Shown piece by piece: positions 32,977-42,748 of a stretch of 64,000 nucleotides of DNA. The notes under the pieces are model-generated. The model saw nothing but the letters and a program-made list of their open reading frames with translations, was not told the DNA's origin and searched no databases. The DNA comes from Iningainema tapete BLCC-T55 (GTDB lineage: Bacteria; Cyanobacteriota; Cyanobacteriia; Cyanobacteriales; Nostocaceae). Within the stretch, counting starts at the first letter, position 1. Each line of letters opens with the position of its first letter. Both the position numbers and the translations under genes were made by a program. Location of the stretch: NCBI RefSeq assembly GCF_014698965.1, contig NZ_JACXAE010000126.1:217260-281259 (forward strand), in the 5' to 3' direction.

Positions 32977-34847
32977 ATAGCTTCTCCTGGCTTAACATAA
33001 TTTGGACGTTGAGGCTCTGTCTTGTCTACAGGTTCAAGGTAATTTTGCCAAAATTGAATAGAAGTAAATTCAGGAGTAGCTTTTTTCCATTCGGCACTAA
33101 CATTCGACCATCTCACGCTACTTCTAATGACAAATTTTACCCAATCTATAAAAATATTTATACCTACTTGTTGATCCAGTTCGTTTTGATAATATTGAGA
33201 ATTTTTATTCATGATAAAAATTATTCTTTTCTTAGCAAAACCTTTACAAACTGAATCTTGTTCTGTTATTTTAGAACCATATCTAATTATCGCCGTCTCA
33301 TCTTTAATGAGAAATTTGGGGAGTAAGTGACCATTAAGCGTTAATACGCTGAGAACTTTTTGTAACTTTCCTGTTTTTGTAATTTGATAATTTTCATTTA
33401 TTGAGGTGGAATTATTCAGGATAGTTTGAGTTTTATGTTTTTTACTTAATTCACAAATTTTCCCATGTAGTGTCACTGGATCATTACTTCTAAGTAAACT
33501 AGGTCCCTCCATGTAATCTTCAAACCCTTTAATAAACATGAGAGCAGTGTTATAATCAAATAGTAATAAATGAAAAATTATACTTTTCGTAAAAGTTTTA
33601 ACTGCACTAAAGTATTTGATATAGTCATGAATTGCATCAGTAATTAGTTTATTTCGATTAGCATAATAAAGATCCCAAATAGGTTTTTTGGCATAAAAAG
33701 GTTCATGCCACACACCTAAAGAGGGAAAAGCTACTATCCCATTTTTCAGATGTTCTTTAGTTCTTAAAGAAAACTCTAGGTCATCTATCTTAATAAAGAA
33801 TGGTAGTGGTAATCCTACACTTTCCACAACGGATTTAGAACACGAGAAAAAATAAAATCCGCCAAAATCTACATTCTGTTCTACCAAAAGTAAATTAAGT
33901 GAGGTAGGGCTTTGTAGTTCAAGATTATTCTTTAGAGAAGTGAGCGCGAAGGGACGATGTCGGATGTTTCCTTGATGATCTAAATATTTGTTATATAGTA
34001 CTCCAGCTTCATATAAAATATGTTTTTGGTATAAATCTAACATACTGCCCGCTACAGCAAAATCCTCCTGGGCATATTCATATAAAGAAAATAGCTTGTA
34101 AACAACTTCACTGTCTAACTCGATATCATCATCCATAAATAAGAAGTGTGTAAAGTTTTCTGGTAATGCTGAAATCAGCCCCTTAGTAAAACCACCACTT
34201 CCACCTAAATTTCGATTTGGAATTAGCCTTACCCTATCCTCTTGAAAATCACTTTCTTTGAGAGTTTTACCATTGTCAACTACAAAAATTTTGAGCTGTT
34301 TCTCTCTCAAAAGGCTGTCTTGCAAAATTGTATTAACTGTCTTCTTTACATAAGCTTCTTTTTTAAAGGTACAAGTGATGATACCTAAATAAACATCCTG
34401 ATGCTTTTTTTGTTCTGTGGCAACTAAGCCTTGCGTAAACAACCCTTGTTGGCTCAGACAAGTTATTTCTAAATAAATTCGACCTGCGTCTTTACCATTT
34501 CTAAGTTCTGGTAATATAATTTTGACAGGTTGGGATAATAGACAATCTTTTATTGTTTGAGTACAAATCAGTTCTTTTGAATTTGTCTCATACTCTCGAT
34601 ACGTAGAAACTTCAAAATCTCCCTCTAGCTTCAATAAATAGTATAATGATTTGAGAGAGGTGTATTTTGTATAGAATTTTTCGTAGATTGAGTTGAAGTA
34701 AGTGTTTAATGATATAGTACTACCTTGAGGCAGAGTAATTTGGCGATCGCCTGCATTCTCATCGATAGATATATCAGCCGGACATCTAATATATAAATCT
34801 GAAGTTTCACTTGTTTGCGGAAACTGTACTCGGCTTACTACATTCAT
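32973..34847 (-). CDS. GlfT2-like galactofuranosyltransferase (GT2)
   Basis: A 624-residue GT2 enzyme that resembles mycobacterial GlfT2, which polymerises galactofuranose. It has an N-terminal beta-rich domain (about 1-150), then a GT-A core with NLGGSGGFTKGL (about 213-224), FLFMDDD (239-241 being the metal/sugar-nucleotide Asp triad), IKIDDLEF (Asp355/Asp356, likely catalytic base) and VWHEPF (His381). The C-terminal region is helical. Overlap with glf (ATGA) supports galactofuranose transfer. Low GC relative to the galactose operon may reflect transfer of the cluster. Chain polymerisation versus single addition is not determined by sequence. Confidence 0.88.
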   Translation of the reverse strand: MNVVSRVQFPQTSETSDLYIRCPADISIDENAGDRQITLPQGSTISLNTYFNSIYEKFYTKYTSLKSLYYLLKLEGDFEVSTYREYETNSKELICTQTIKDCLLSQPVKIILPELRNGKDAGRIYLEITCLSQQGLFTQGLVATEQKKHQDVYLGIITCTFKKEAYVKKTVNTILQDSLLREKQLKIFVVDNGKTLKESDFQEDRVRLIPNRNLGGSGGFTKGLISALPENFTHFLFMDDDIELDSEVVYKLFSLYEYAQEDFAVAGSMLDLYQKHILYEAGVLYNKYLDHQGNIRHRPFALTSLKNNLELQSPTSLNLLLVEQNVDFGGFYFFSCSKSVVESVGLPLPFFIKIDDLEFSLRTKEHLKNGIVAFPSLGVWHEPFYAKKPIWDLYYANRNKLITDAIHDYIKYFSAVKTFTKSIIFHLLLFDYNTALMFIKGFEDYMEGPSLLRSNDPVTLHGKICELSKKHKTQTILNNSTSINENYQITKTGKLQKVLSVLTLNGHLLPKFLIKDETAIIRYGSKITEQDSVCKGFAKKRIIFIMNKNSQYYQNELDQQVGINIFIDWVKFVIRSSVRWSNVSAEWKKATPEFTSIQFWQNYLEPVDKTEPQRPNYVKPGEAI

Positions 34848-34889
34848 ATACTTTTTTCCTCCAGAAGGTTTTGCGTTAATTTAATGTTC

Positions 34890-35744
34890 CTAATTATTGA
34901 ACTTAGAGTAGAGTTTGGGAATTATATTTTTAGGTTTCATTAAATATTGTTGTAAATAGTATTTAAGTCTCCAGTTCCAAGTTTTTTCCCAGAAAACTTT
35001 AAATTCGTACTGAATTGTGACACGCCAGCGTTGTAACCAGGGTAAATTTTTTCTGTGGGATCTGATAACTCTATCTATAACTTGTTGTCCTTGAACTAAG
35101 GATTGCCATAGATTAACAGTTTTTGTCCCTTCAATCTTCATCCAGTTACCCCAAGTTTCATCTACGTACTTAACCGTTGCTACTTGCACGGCTTTAAGTA
35201 GAAAATCTAAATCCATAGCATAGTGTTCATCAACTTTGTACAGTCCAACTTGTTGGTGTAAAGAGGTATGATAAAAATATGCAGACGGATTAGTTGGAAA
35301 ATTATTTTCATTCAATCCTACTAGAATATTACTCAACTTAAAGTTAACTGGCTTGTATACAGCAATTAGCTCACCTGACGCATTCCATACATTACAATTT
35401 CCCATCAGTATGCTTGGCACAGGTAAATCTTTAAAGAGTTCTAGTACTTTATTGAGCAAATTTGGTTCATAATAGTCATCGACATTCAAAATTCCTAAAA
35501 TTTCTCCTTTCGCCATTGCAATTCCCTTATTCATTGCATCTGACTGCCCTTGATCCTGCTCAGAAATCCAACGAATGTGTGGATATTGATTCGCATACTG
35601 TTTGATAATTTCTACAGTACGATCTTTTGAAGCACCATCTACGATAATATGTTCAACATCAAAGCATTTTTGCTCGATGACAACCTTGATGCAGTTTTCA
35701 ATGAATCTTTCGCCGTTGTATACTGGTGTGATGACACTGAGCAT
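34890..35744 (-). CDS. Family 2 glycosyltransferase
   Basis: A 284-residue GT2 enzyme with the standard start SVITPVYNGERFIENCI, HIIVDGASKDRT, and ILNVDDYYEPN as the DxD-type metal site (about residues 85-95). It resembles WcaA-like enzymes of exopolysaccharide clusters. GAGG lies 10 bases before the ATG. No membrane helix is seen, so it acts on the cytoplasmic face. The sugar donor is unknown; the position next to the galactofuranosyltransferase suggests the same glycan. Confidence 0.88.
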   Translation of the reverse strand: MLSVITPVYNGERFIENCIKVVIEQKCFDVEHIIVDGASKDRTVEIIKQYANQYPHIRWISEQDQGQSDAMNKGIAMAKGEILGILNVDDYYEPNLLNKVLELFKDLPVPSILMGNCNVWNASGELIAVYKPVNFKLSNILVGLNENNFPTNPSAYFYHTSLHQQVGLYKVDEHYAMDLDFLLKAVQVATVKYVDETWGNWMKIEGTKTVNLWQSLVQGQQVIDRVIRSHRKNLPWLQRWRVTIQYEFKVFWEKTWNWRLKYYLQQYLMKPKNIIPKLYSKFNN

Positions 35745-35782
35745 GTTTGGTTGACCTCGGATAAAAGTTTTCTATAAAGTTT

Positions 35783-36871
35783 TTACGCGCTAGTGCTTAC
35801 TGAACGATACACTGAAAGTGTCTTATCTACAGTTTTATCCCAGCTAAAAGTTTTTGCACGTTCTAATCCTTTGGCAACTAGGCGATCGCGTTCTATAGGA
35901 TTATCTAGTAAGAAAAGTAGGATATCTACCAAATCTTTAATTGCTTTTGGATCAAAAAGTAAGCCAGCATCACCTACAACTTCCGGAATACTAGAAGTGT
36001 TAGAAGCTACAGCGACTGTACTGCAAGACATAGCTTCTAAAGGAGGGATACCAAAGCCTTCATATAAGGATGGATAAATTAAGCCAACGCTGCAACGGTA
36101 AAGCTTTGCTAAATGGCGATCGTTTGTAAAGCCATAATTTTCAATCCGCGCATCTAGCTTTAAATCGCCAATCAGTTGCAGTTCTGTTTTACTAAAGGGT
36201 GAACCAACTACACAAAGCTTAACTTCTGAATTCATTGAAGTTAATTTGGCAAATGCTACTAGCAATTGAGCAAAATTTTTGTAGCTGAGTTCTCGGTTGC
36301 CGACAAATAAATAGTAGGGTGGAGAAGGAACAGTCTCAGCACCGTAAGACAAACTGGCATCAATTTCCGAAGCCAAGTAAGTGACAGTTACTTTATCTTC
36401 TGGGATTGAGTAGCGCTCTAGCAAGTCTTTTTTAGTATTTTCAGAAACACAAATAATTGCCTGCGCTGCCATAATTGCCTTTTTTTTGTCCTCAACATCC
36501 GAAGCATCCGGATAAAAAATTTCGTGGATCATGTCATGAACTGTGACAACGGCAGGAAAGCGATGATGCTCAAAAGGTATCCTTGTGAGCAACGAGTAGT
36601 AGGTAGGGTGAATTAAATCGAAATGTTGGTAAGTAGCGATCGCTTGAAAGAAACGTGTTTCCAACCAATTGGAAATACGCCAAGGACGAAATCTTTGATA
36701 TAGAAAGGTTTTTAATTTAGGATGAGTTGGGTAGTTAAAGTTCCGATTTTGATAGGTAGTGAGAGTAGGAACAAAATCCTGAGGTAACCTACGAATTATG
36801 TTGGCAAAATATCGATTAATGCCTCCAGTAACTTGCATTTCATAAATTTTTCCATCGTAGAGAATACGCAT
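35783..36871 (-). CDS. Family 4 glycosyltransferase
   Basis: A 362-residue GT-B enzyme of family GT4. The C-terminal nucleotide-sugar motif is SLYEGFGIPPLEAM (two Glu seven residues apart), preceded by FVGNRELSYKN. HDMIHEIFYP and CVSENTKKDLLERYSIP mark the N-terminal acceptor domain. It resembles mannosyl- or rhamnosyl-type GT4 enzymes, but substrates cannot be read from sequence. It is related to the next gene upstream at 37.0-38.3 kb. Confidence 0.9.
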   Translation of the reverse strand: MRILYDGKIYEMQVTGGINRYFANIIRRLPQDFVPTLTTYQNRNFNYPTHPKLKTFLYQRFRPWRISNWLETRFFQAIATYQHFDLIHPTYYSLLTRIPFEHHRFPAVVTVHDMIHEIFYPDASDVEDKKKAIMAAQAIICVSENTKKDLLERYSIPEDKVTVTYLASEIDASLSYGAETVPSPPYYLFVGNRELSYKNFAQLLVAFAKLTSMNSEVKLCVVGSPFSKTELQLIGDLKLDARIENYGFTNDRHLAKLYRCSVGLIYPSLYEGFGIPPLEAMSCSTVAVASNTSSIPEVVGDAGLLFDPKAIKDLVDILLFLLDNPIERDRLVAKGLERAKTFSWDKTVDKTLSVYRSVSTSA

Positions 36872-37008
36872 TAATAAATCCCTAGTTAAAGCAAAGAAAG
36901 TTTACTCGGTAAGTTACCACTTTGGAGAACAATGTTATCAATAGCACATATTGTGATCGTAATTGCAGCAATAACTCCTCCTATTTTATTTACGTCAAAA
37001 TAAAAAAC

Positions 37009-38301
37009 TTATGCTGATAAGGCAGTTTTGTAAGCAGCGATTGTTTGTTGAGTACATTTTTCCCAACTAAATTTTTGTGCCTGCTCTAGAGACTTTTGTG
37101 ACATAGATTGGCGCAAATCCGGCTGGTTATATAGCTTCAGCAAGCTGTGACATAACCCATCAACGTCTTTAGGCTCAAGCATAATTCCCGCATCGCCGAC
37201 AACTTCGGGTAAAGAGGAAGTGTTTGAGGTGATGACGGGAATACCACACTGCATAGCTTCTAGAGGTGGCAAACCAAAACCCTCATATAAAGAGGTATAA
37301 ACAAAGGCTCGCGCTCCACTATAAAGAGCAGCCAAATCTTCATCAGCAACATAACCTGTGACAATAATACGGTCTTTTAATGCTGGATTATGAGAAATTT
37401 CCGCAAAAATTTTGTCATAATTCCAGCCCTTTGTACCTACTAAAACTAGACATAAGTCCTGAATTTTTTCTTGCTGAACCAAATTGGCAAAACATCTGAT
37501 TGTGTGGTCAACATTTTTGCGGGGTTCTAAAGTGCTAAGACTGAGAAAGTATGGTACATTGGGAATACCATATTTCATCCGAGTGCGTTCTAATGTTTGA
37601 GAATCTGTACAGGGATAGAACAGATCAGAAGCACCTAAGTTAATGACAAATACTCTAGATGGATCAACAAGTTTTGCATAATTACATAAGTCCTCCTTAG
37701 TCGATTGAGAAATACATATAACCCAAGACTCTGGCTCTAAACTCTCTATTGCTTTTTTTAGAGGAGTGTTTTCATTAAACTTGAAGAATTCTGGATATAA
37801 AATTGGGATTAAATCGTGAACTGTCAAAAAATGTTTTACATGACTTGTTCTTTTAATCTTTTGAGGAATTGCCTCAAAAGGTGAATGATATATATTTGTT
37901 TCTGCTAAAACTTTTGGTGAAATTTCGGTTGGCAAATAGTTTGTAATTTTGTGAGTATAATACACGAATTTTCGGAAAATTTTGAACCAGATTTGTTTAG
38001 CATTTGTAGAATTATCGACCTTAAAACTGAGTTTGCTGAGAAGTTTGTGAGTATTGTACTTAAATCTCCAGTCTTTAGCTTGATAAGCTAAAGGTACTCC
38101 TGCTAAATTTAAATTAGATTCTAAATAATCAACTGCATCATATAACTTATATATTTCACCATTTATACAAAAAAATAATTCACATTCTTGTGATTTTTTC
38201 AAACCTTCTGCTAGATTCTCAACTACTCTAAAAATTCCTGTTCTTCCTGCCTGGTTATAGTAGCCAACTCCGAGTACTGAAATGTCATATAAAACTTTCA
38301 T
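37009..38301 (-). CDS. Family 4 glycosyltransferase
   Basis: A 430-residue GT4 enzyme, longer than its neighbour because of an extended N-terminal half (FDISVLG-type start, then a basic loop near residues 80-130). The Glu-x7-Glu motif reads YEGFGLPPLEAM, with SLSTLEPRKNVDHTI and VGTKGWNYDKIF before it. HDLIPILYPEFF resembles the matching segment in the previous GT4. Likely role: one sugar addition to the exported glycan. Confidence 0.9.
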   Translation of the reverse strand: MKVLYDISVLGVGYYNQAGRTGIFRVVENLAEGLKKSQECELFFCINGEIYKLYDAVDYLESNLNLAGVPLAYQAKDWRFKYNTHKLLSKLSFKVDNSTNAKQIWFKIFRKFVYYTHKITNYLPTEISPKVLAETNIYHSPFEAIPQKIKRTSHVKHFLTVHDLIPILYPEFFKFNENTPLKKAIESLEPESWVICISQSTKEDLCNYAKLVDPSRVFVINLGASDLFYPCTDSQTLERTRMKYGIPNVPYFLSLSTLEPRKNVDHTIRCFANLVQQEKIQDLCLVLVGTKGWNYDKIFAEISHNPALKDRIIVTGYVADEDLAALYSGARAFVYTSLYEGFGLPPLEAMQCGIPVITSNTSSLPEVVGDAGIMLEPKDVDGLCHSLLKLYNQPDLRQSMSQKSLEQAQKFSWEKCTQQTIAAYKTALSA

Positions 38302-38352
38302 AGAGCAAATCGTTAAATTTTTTATTTTTAAGTTAGCAATATAATTATGATT

Positions 38353-39324
38353 TTATTCATCAATAGTTACTAAAGGCAAATTTAAACTTTGTAGTAAAAG
38401 CACTTCTTGTTGCGGAGGTGTTTTTACCTGAACACCATCTTCATTACGTGTTTCACAAAACTGTCCTGATTTATAGCCTTCTTCAAGAGTCATCTCTTTG
38501 AGAGTAGAAGGTTTCTTATCTGTACGAATAAAGAAAGCATTTACACCATTGCTACAACATCCAACAAAAGTATAACCTTTACGTTTTGCCAGTAAACAAA
38601 TAGCTTTTAATGATGCACCAAAATAGATCATTGAATGATGTGCTTTTGATCGGTCAAAATCTTCACTATATGGTATTGTCACAGCAGCTTCACTACCAAA
38701 TCTGTAATTATACTCAACAATAACAATAACTGGATTAATTACATTAATGGCATCCCAAATCCAATAATCATTACCATCTATATCTATAGAAAGTAGCCCA
38801 ATCTCTCCAGTTAAACCATTCTCTAAAAGCAAGTTGTTAATATTGTCTTTAGTCACAAAAGCTTTTACTGCTTTTAAATTATAATTCCAATAAACATAAT
38901 CAGTCTTAAGCCTAGATATATTGGCATCACTACCATCAATTACTAAACCTGACCAGTTATTATTAACTAATAAAAATTTAGTATTTGCCTGCTGATAATC
39001 TTCTACTCCGAACTCAACAAATATTTTTCTTTCAATTTCTATATTATTAATCAAGAACTGAATTATTCCATCCTCTCCCCATTGAGAAAAAACTTGATAC
39101 TCATAATCAAGTACATTATCACTACTTTGATGTTTTAATTGTCTCATTTCAATTCTACCTAAAGCTCTTTGCATCAGATCAAGGCGTTTTTCCATTTCAT
39201 ACTGACGTTTATCCAAATGAATAAATATGTTATTAATTTGGGAGAAAAATTTATTGATACTTTCTTCAATTACTGAAGATAATTTTGTACGTATATTTTC
39301 TTTGAATTTCTTGGGCAAAAACAT
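38353..39324 (-). CDS. FkbM-like methyltransferase-fold protein with N-terminal coiled coil
   Basis: A 323-residue protein. The first 90 residues are helical and charged (coiled-coil-like, with HLDKRQYEMEKRLDLMQRAL). The rest has a Rossmann-type SAM-methyltransferase look: IFVEFGVEDYQQANTKFLL, GLVIDGSDANI and LLSIDIDGNDYWIW. The IDIDGNDYW pattern occurs in FkbM-like proteins of polysaccharide clusters. Substrate unknown; O-methylation of a sugar is a fair guess. The ATG at 39324 is preferred to a GTG at 39348 because AGGTGA lies 9 bases upstream. Confidence 0.65.
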   Translation of the reverse strand: MFLPKKFKENIRTKLSSVIEESINKFFSQINNIFIHLDKRQYEMEKRLDLMQRALGRIEMRQLKHQSSDNVLDYEYQVFSQWGEDGIIQFLINNIEIERKIFVEFGVEDYQQANTKFLLVNNNWSGLVIDGSDANISRLKTDYVYWNYNLKAVKAFVTKDNINNLLLENGLTGEIGLLSIDIDGNDYWIWDAINVINPVIVIVEYNYRFGSEAAVTIPYSEDFDRSKAHHSMIYFGASLKAICLLAKRKGYTFVGCCSNGVNAFFIRTDKKPSTLKEMTLEEGYKSGQFCETRNEDGVQVKTPPQQEVLLLQSLNLPLVTIDE

Positions 39325-39367
39325 TTTTAAATCACCTAATATTTCCACTACTTAGAACATATTATTT

Positions 39368-40642
39368 TTACGTAAGCTGAACATTCCACTCCAGTTTTGG
39401 TCTGACAATTCCGGGAAGTCTTTCATTCATTGGCCCATGTCCTTCTACATCCTCAATTATTAAAGCCAAACAGAATGAAGTTGTAACAAGAGGTTTATTA
39501 TATGGCGGCATATCTGAGCCAAAACAAATTAAATATTGACCAGCATTTAAGACATATCCAGGAAAAAAACATTTACTCGTATACTCACCAGGCTCTCTCT
39601 CTAACTTTAACCAAGCCATTGGATCGTTAGAACCACAAATAGGAGTTCCCTCTGCATTTTTCATAAAGAAGCCGATTCTTAAACCTTTGATCGGCTGCAG
39701 CACTTCGTATTTTATAGCTATATAAAATCCTTTACGACAATCAATAGTAGAGGCGTAATCACCTTGCTCATTCAAAATATAGGCTTCAATAAAACGAAGT
39801 TCTGGAGACTGGGGAGCGTCTTCTCTTGTCCAGACTACACGAGCATCTGACGTACCATCATCAGCTAAGTAATCACTGATCGCATTTTCCACATCAGAAT
39901 CCATGAACAATTGACCATTTCGCATCAATAATGCTCGACTGCACAATGCGCGAATTGCAGCCATGTTGTGGCTAACAAATAAAATCGTTCTTCCTTCCTT
40001 GCCCACATCCTCCATCTTACCTAGACATTTTTTCTGAAACTGAGCATCTCCCACTGCTAAAACTTCATCAACGATGAGAATCTCTGGCTCCAAATGGGCA
40101 GCAACTGCAAACGCCAGCCTTACATACATCCCCGAAGAATAACGCTTCACTGGCGTATCTAAAAACTTTTCTATCTCGGCAAAAGCAACAATTTCATCAA
40201 ACTTAGCAACAATTTCCACCTTGCTCATGCCTAAAATTGCACCATTAAGGAAGATATTCTCCCTACCAGTTAGTTCTGGGTGAAAACCCGTTCCCACTTC
40301 TAATAAACTGGCTACTCGTCCTCTAATCCGGATAGCTCCCCTGGTTGGTTCTGTAATTCTGCTGAGAATTTTTAGTAGCGTTGATTTCCCTGCGCCATTT
40401 CGACCAATAATACCAACTCTCTCGCCTTGCTGAATGTCAAAATACACATCTTTAAGTGCCCAGAATTCCTCCCAACTGGGTTTTACTTGCTTGTTAGCAC
40501 CTATATGAAGCGCATGAGCAAGAGATTTCGCTGCATTAGTCATTGCCCCACGAAATGTCTTGTAATTATCAGCACCTTCTGCTTGATGTACAATTACGTA
40601 CTTCTTACTTAAATTTTCTACTCGAATTACAGTATCGGACAT
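39368..40642 (-). CDS. wzt: Polysaccharide ABC exporter, ATP-binding protein Wzt
   Basis: A 424-residue protein with an ABC ATPase domain (Walker A GRNGAGKST at 80-88, signature YSSGM, Walker B ILIVDEVLAVGD, switch His in FVSHNM) and a C-terminal beta-sandwich of about 160 residues. In O-antigen exporters this domain recognises the glycan end before export. The extension therefore suggests export of a finished, capped polysaccharide. The partner permease gene is immediately upstream, 27 bases away. Confidence 0.93.
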   Translation of the reverse strand: MSDTVIRVENLSKKYVIVHQAEGADNYKTFRGAMTNAAKSLAHALHIGANKQVKPSWEEFWALKDVYFDIQQGERVGIIGRNGAGKSTLLKILSRITEPTRGAIRIRGRVASLLEVGTGFHPELTGRENIFLNGAILGMSKVEIVAKFDEIVAFAEIEKFLDTPVKRYSSGMYVRLAFAVAAHLEPEILIVDEVLAVGDAQFQKKCLGKMEDVGKEGRTILFVSHNMAAIRALCSRALLMRNGQLFMDSDVENAISDYLADDGTSDARVVWTREDAPQSPELRFIEAYILNEQGDYASTIDCRKGFYIAIKYEVLQPIKGLRIGFFMKNAEGTPICGSNDPMAWLKLEREPGEYTSKCFFPGYVLNAGQYLICFGSDMPPYNKPLVTTSFCLALIIEDVEGHGPMNERLPGIVRPKLEWNVQLT

Positions 40643-40669
40643 CTGCTTAACTCCTACTCAACCACACGT

Positions 40670-41494
40670 TTAAATTACATCAGCAAAAGTACGCTCCATT
40701 CTGCGGAAATACCAAATACCGCTCCACAGCAGTATAGCGACAATCATTAAAGACAGAGCAAAGCCAGGTAAATATATCTGTGACTCACCACCCAAAATTG
40801 CCCACCGGAAACCATCTATTACTCCTACCATTGGGTTAAGTGAATACAGCAGTCGCCACTGTTGCGGTATCCTAGTGCTACTAAAACCTACTGGTGAAAT
40901 GTACAAACCAAATTGTACTAGAAACGTTACTATATAGCGGAAGTCCCGATACTCGACAGTCACAGCTGCTAACCACAATCCTGCTCCCATCGACGCGGCA
41001 AAAGCAATGAGAATAAACACTGGTAAAGTCAGGATGCGCCAGTCGGGTACAAAGTTGTAGTAAGCCATTAACCCTAACAGAATTATGCCCGAGATCATAA
41101 AGTCCACAAAGCTGACAATCACTGCACTAGTCGGTACAATCAAACGCGGAAAGTAAACTTTAGAAAGTAAGTTGGCGTTATTAACTAGACTGTTGCTGCA
41201 TTCCATCAGCGCACTGGAGAAAAACTGCCAGGGCAGCAGCGCGGCATAAACCAAAATGGGGTAAGGTGTATTGCCATCACTTGGTAGTTTCGCCACACCT
41301 TGAAAAATAACGGTGAATACGATCATCGTTAAGAAGGGGCGAATTAATGCCCATGCCATACCGATCGCCGTTTGCTTGTAGCGCACCAAAATATCGCGCC
41401 ATGCCAGAAAGTAGAACAATTCTCGGTATTTCCACAAGTCTCGCCAATATTGACCTTCTGTTCTACCCGCTTCAATAATAAGTTCTTTAGTCAT
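40670..41494 (-). CDS. wzm: Polysaccharide ABC exporter, permease Wzm
   Basis: A 274-residue ABC-2-type permease with about six membrane helices. YRELFYFLAWRDILVRYKQTAIGMAWALI at the N terminus and the GLYISPVGFS and LNPMVGVIDGFRWAILGG segments are typical of KpsM/Wzm proteins. It pairs with Wzt for export of lipid-linked glycan across the inner membrane. Its ATG directly abuts the stop codon of the upstream GT4 gene with no spacer. Confidence 0.93.
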   Translation of the reverse strand: MTKELIIEAGRTEGQYWRDLWKYRELFYFLAWRDILVRYKQTAIGMAWALIRPFLTMIVFTVIFQGVAKLPSDGNTPYPILVYAALLPWQFFSSALMECSNSLVNNANLLSKVYFPRLIVPTSAVIVSFVDFMISGIILLGLMAYYNFVPDWRILTLPVFILIAFAASMGAGLWLAAVTVEYRDFRYIVTFLVQFGLYISPVGFSSTRIPQQWRLLYSLNPMVGVIDGFRWAILGGESQIYLPGFALSLMIVAILLWSGIWYFRRMERTFADVI

Positions 41495-42739
41495 CTACTT
41501 TCCCGTATTTTCTACTAATAATTTACCTGCGTTTTCTTGATTTATTTCCTTGTGCGGAAATCTTTTTTCTAGGACTTTTTCCAGTTCATCAATCATTCTA
41601 TCTAAAGTAAATTTTGCCTCTATATGCTGGCGACATCTGTTACTTATATTGGGGTCTTGCTCTCTCCAATTGATTATATGATTAAGAGTATGAGCTAATT
41701 TTTGTTCATGACCTTTTTCAAAGAGTAAGTTTTGAAACTCCCCAGTTAATATTTCACATATTCCTCCGATTCTGCTTGCTACTACAGGAGTACCACAAGC
41801 CATTGATTCAATAATTACCCGTCCAAAAGGTTCAGACCACAAGCTGGGTAAAACTGTTACATCACTAACTTGATATAAGCTAGTAGTGTTACTAAGATGC
41901 CCAAGAAATTTTACATCATCCTCTACACCCAAGTTAGCTATTAGCTGTATTAAAGTCTGTTGGTATTCATCGCCTTGAGATACAGGTTTACCCGCAATTA
42001 ATAATTTGCTATTTACCCAGTTTTTCCGCAACATAGCAAAAGCTTTAATCAGAGTTTCTAGCCCCTTGACTTTATCTATTCTTCCTACATAGGAAATTAC
42101 TTTAGTGTTTTCTGCTATATTCCATTCTTTTCTAATGGCAGAAAAATTGTATGGTGGTTTGTATATTTCTAGGTTAATACCATTATATACAACATCAATT
42201 AGATCTTGTGCGTAACCACTGTTTACCCAATCCAATTTTGTTTGCTGAGAAACTGCAATAAAATGCTTTACTTGCTTCATTCCTAGCTGCCACTGCCAAC
42301 TCATGTTATGAAGTGCTAGATATTTTTTGATTTTTTTGAATCCTATTCCTTGCCATGTAGCAAACTTTTTTCGTGGCGGAGGTAGATGGATGTAACAAGC
42401 TAAGGGAATACTTTTTAAAGTGGCGATCGCATAACCGAAAAAGGTATCAGTAAATTGATTACTGAGCACAATAGTGTTTTCCGTTATGGAAATCTGATTA
42501 ACTTTAAAAATATCACTAATAAAACTGAAGATTTGTTGGGGTTGAAAAACTGTAAATCTATTAATCTTTAATGTGTGGCGACAAAACTCTTGATACTGCA
42601 CTAGTAAATCATTTTCTTTAGTATAAAGCAGAGTAATAATATGTCCTCTTTTTGCTAGACCACGGCAACAATCTAACAAAACTACTTCTTGTCCACCACG
42701 ACGCGAAGATGGTTCTTGCTCTAATACAATGATATGCAT
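41495..42739 (-). CDS. Family 4 glycosyltransferase, first of a GT4 pair
   Basis: A 414-residue GT-B enzyme with IIVLEQEPSSRRGGQEVVLLD at the N terminus (acceptor domain glycine loop), SYVGRIDKVKGLETLIKAF and LWSEPFGRVIIESMACGTPVV (Glu-x7-Glu motif). It shares motif order and many residues with the adjacent gene at 42749-43927, so the two look like a tandem duplication. It probably adds related sugars to the same chain. Confidence 0.9.
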   Translation of the reverse strand: MHIIVLEQEPSSRRGGQEVVLLDCCRGLAKRGHIITLLYTKENDLLVQYQEFCRHTLKINRFTVFQPQQIFSFISDIFKVNQISITENTIVLSNQFTDTFFGYAIATLKSIPLACYIHLPPPRKKFATWQGIGFKKIKKYLALHNMSWQWQLGMKQVKHFIAVSQQTKLDWVNSGYAQDLIDVVYNGINLEIYKPPYNFSAIRKEWNIAENTKVISYVGRIDKVKGLETLIKAFAMLRKNWVNSKLLIAGKPVSQGDEYQQTLIQLIANLGVEDDVKFLGHLSNTTSLYQVSDVTVLPSLWSEPFGRVIIESMACGTPVVASRIGGICEILTGEFQNLLFEKGHEQKLAHTLNHIINWREQDPNISNRCRQHIEAKFTLDRMIDELEKVLEKRFPHKEINQENAGKLLVENTGK

Positions 42740-42748
42740 CTTATCTGC

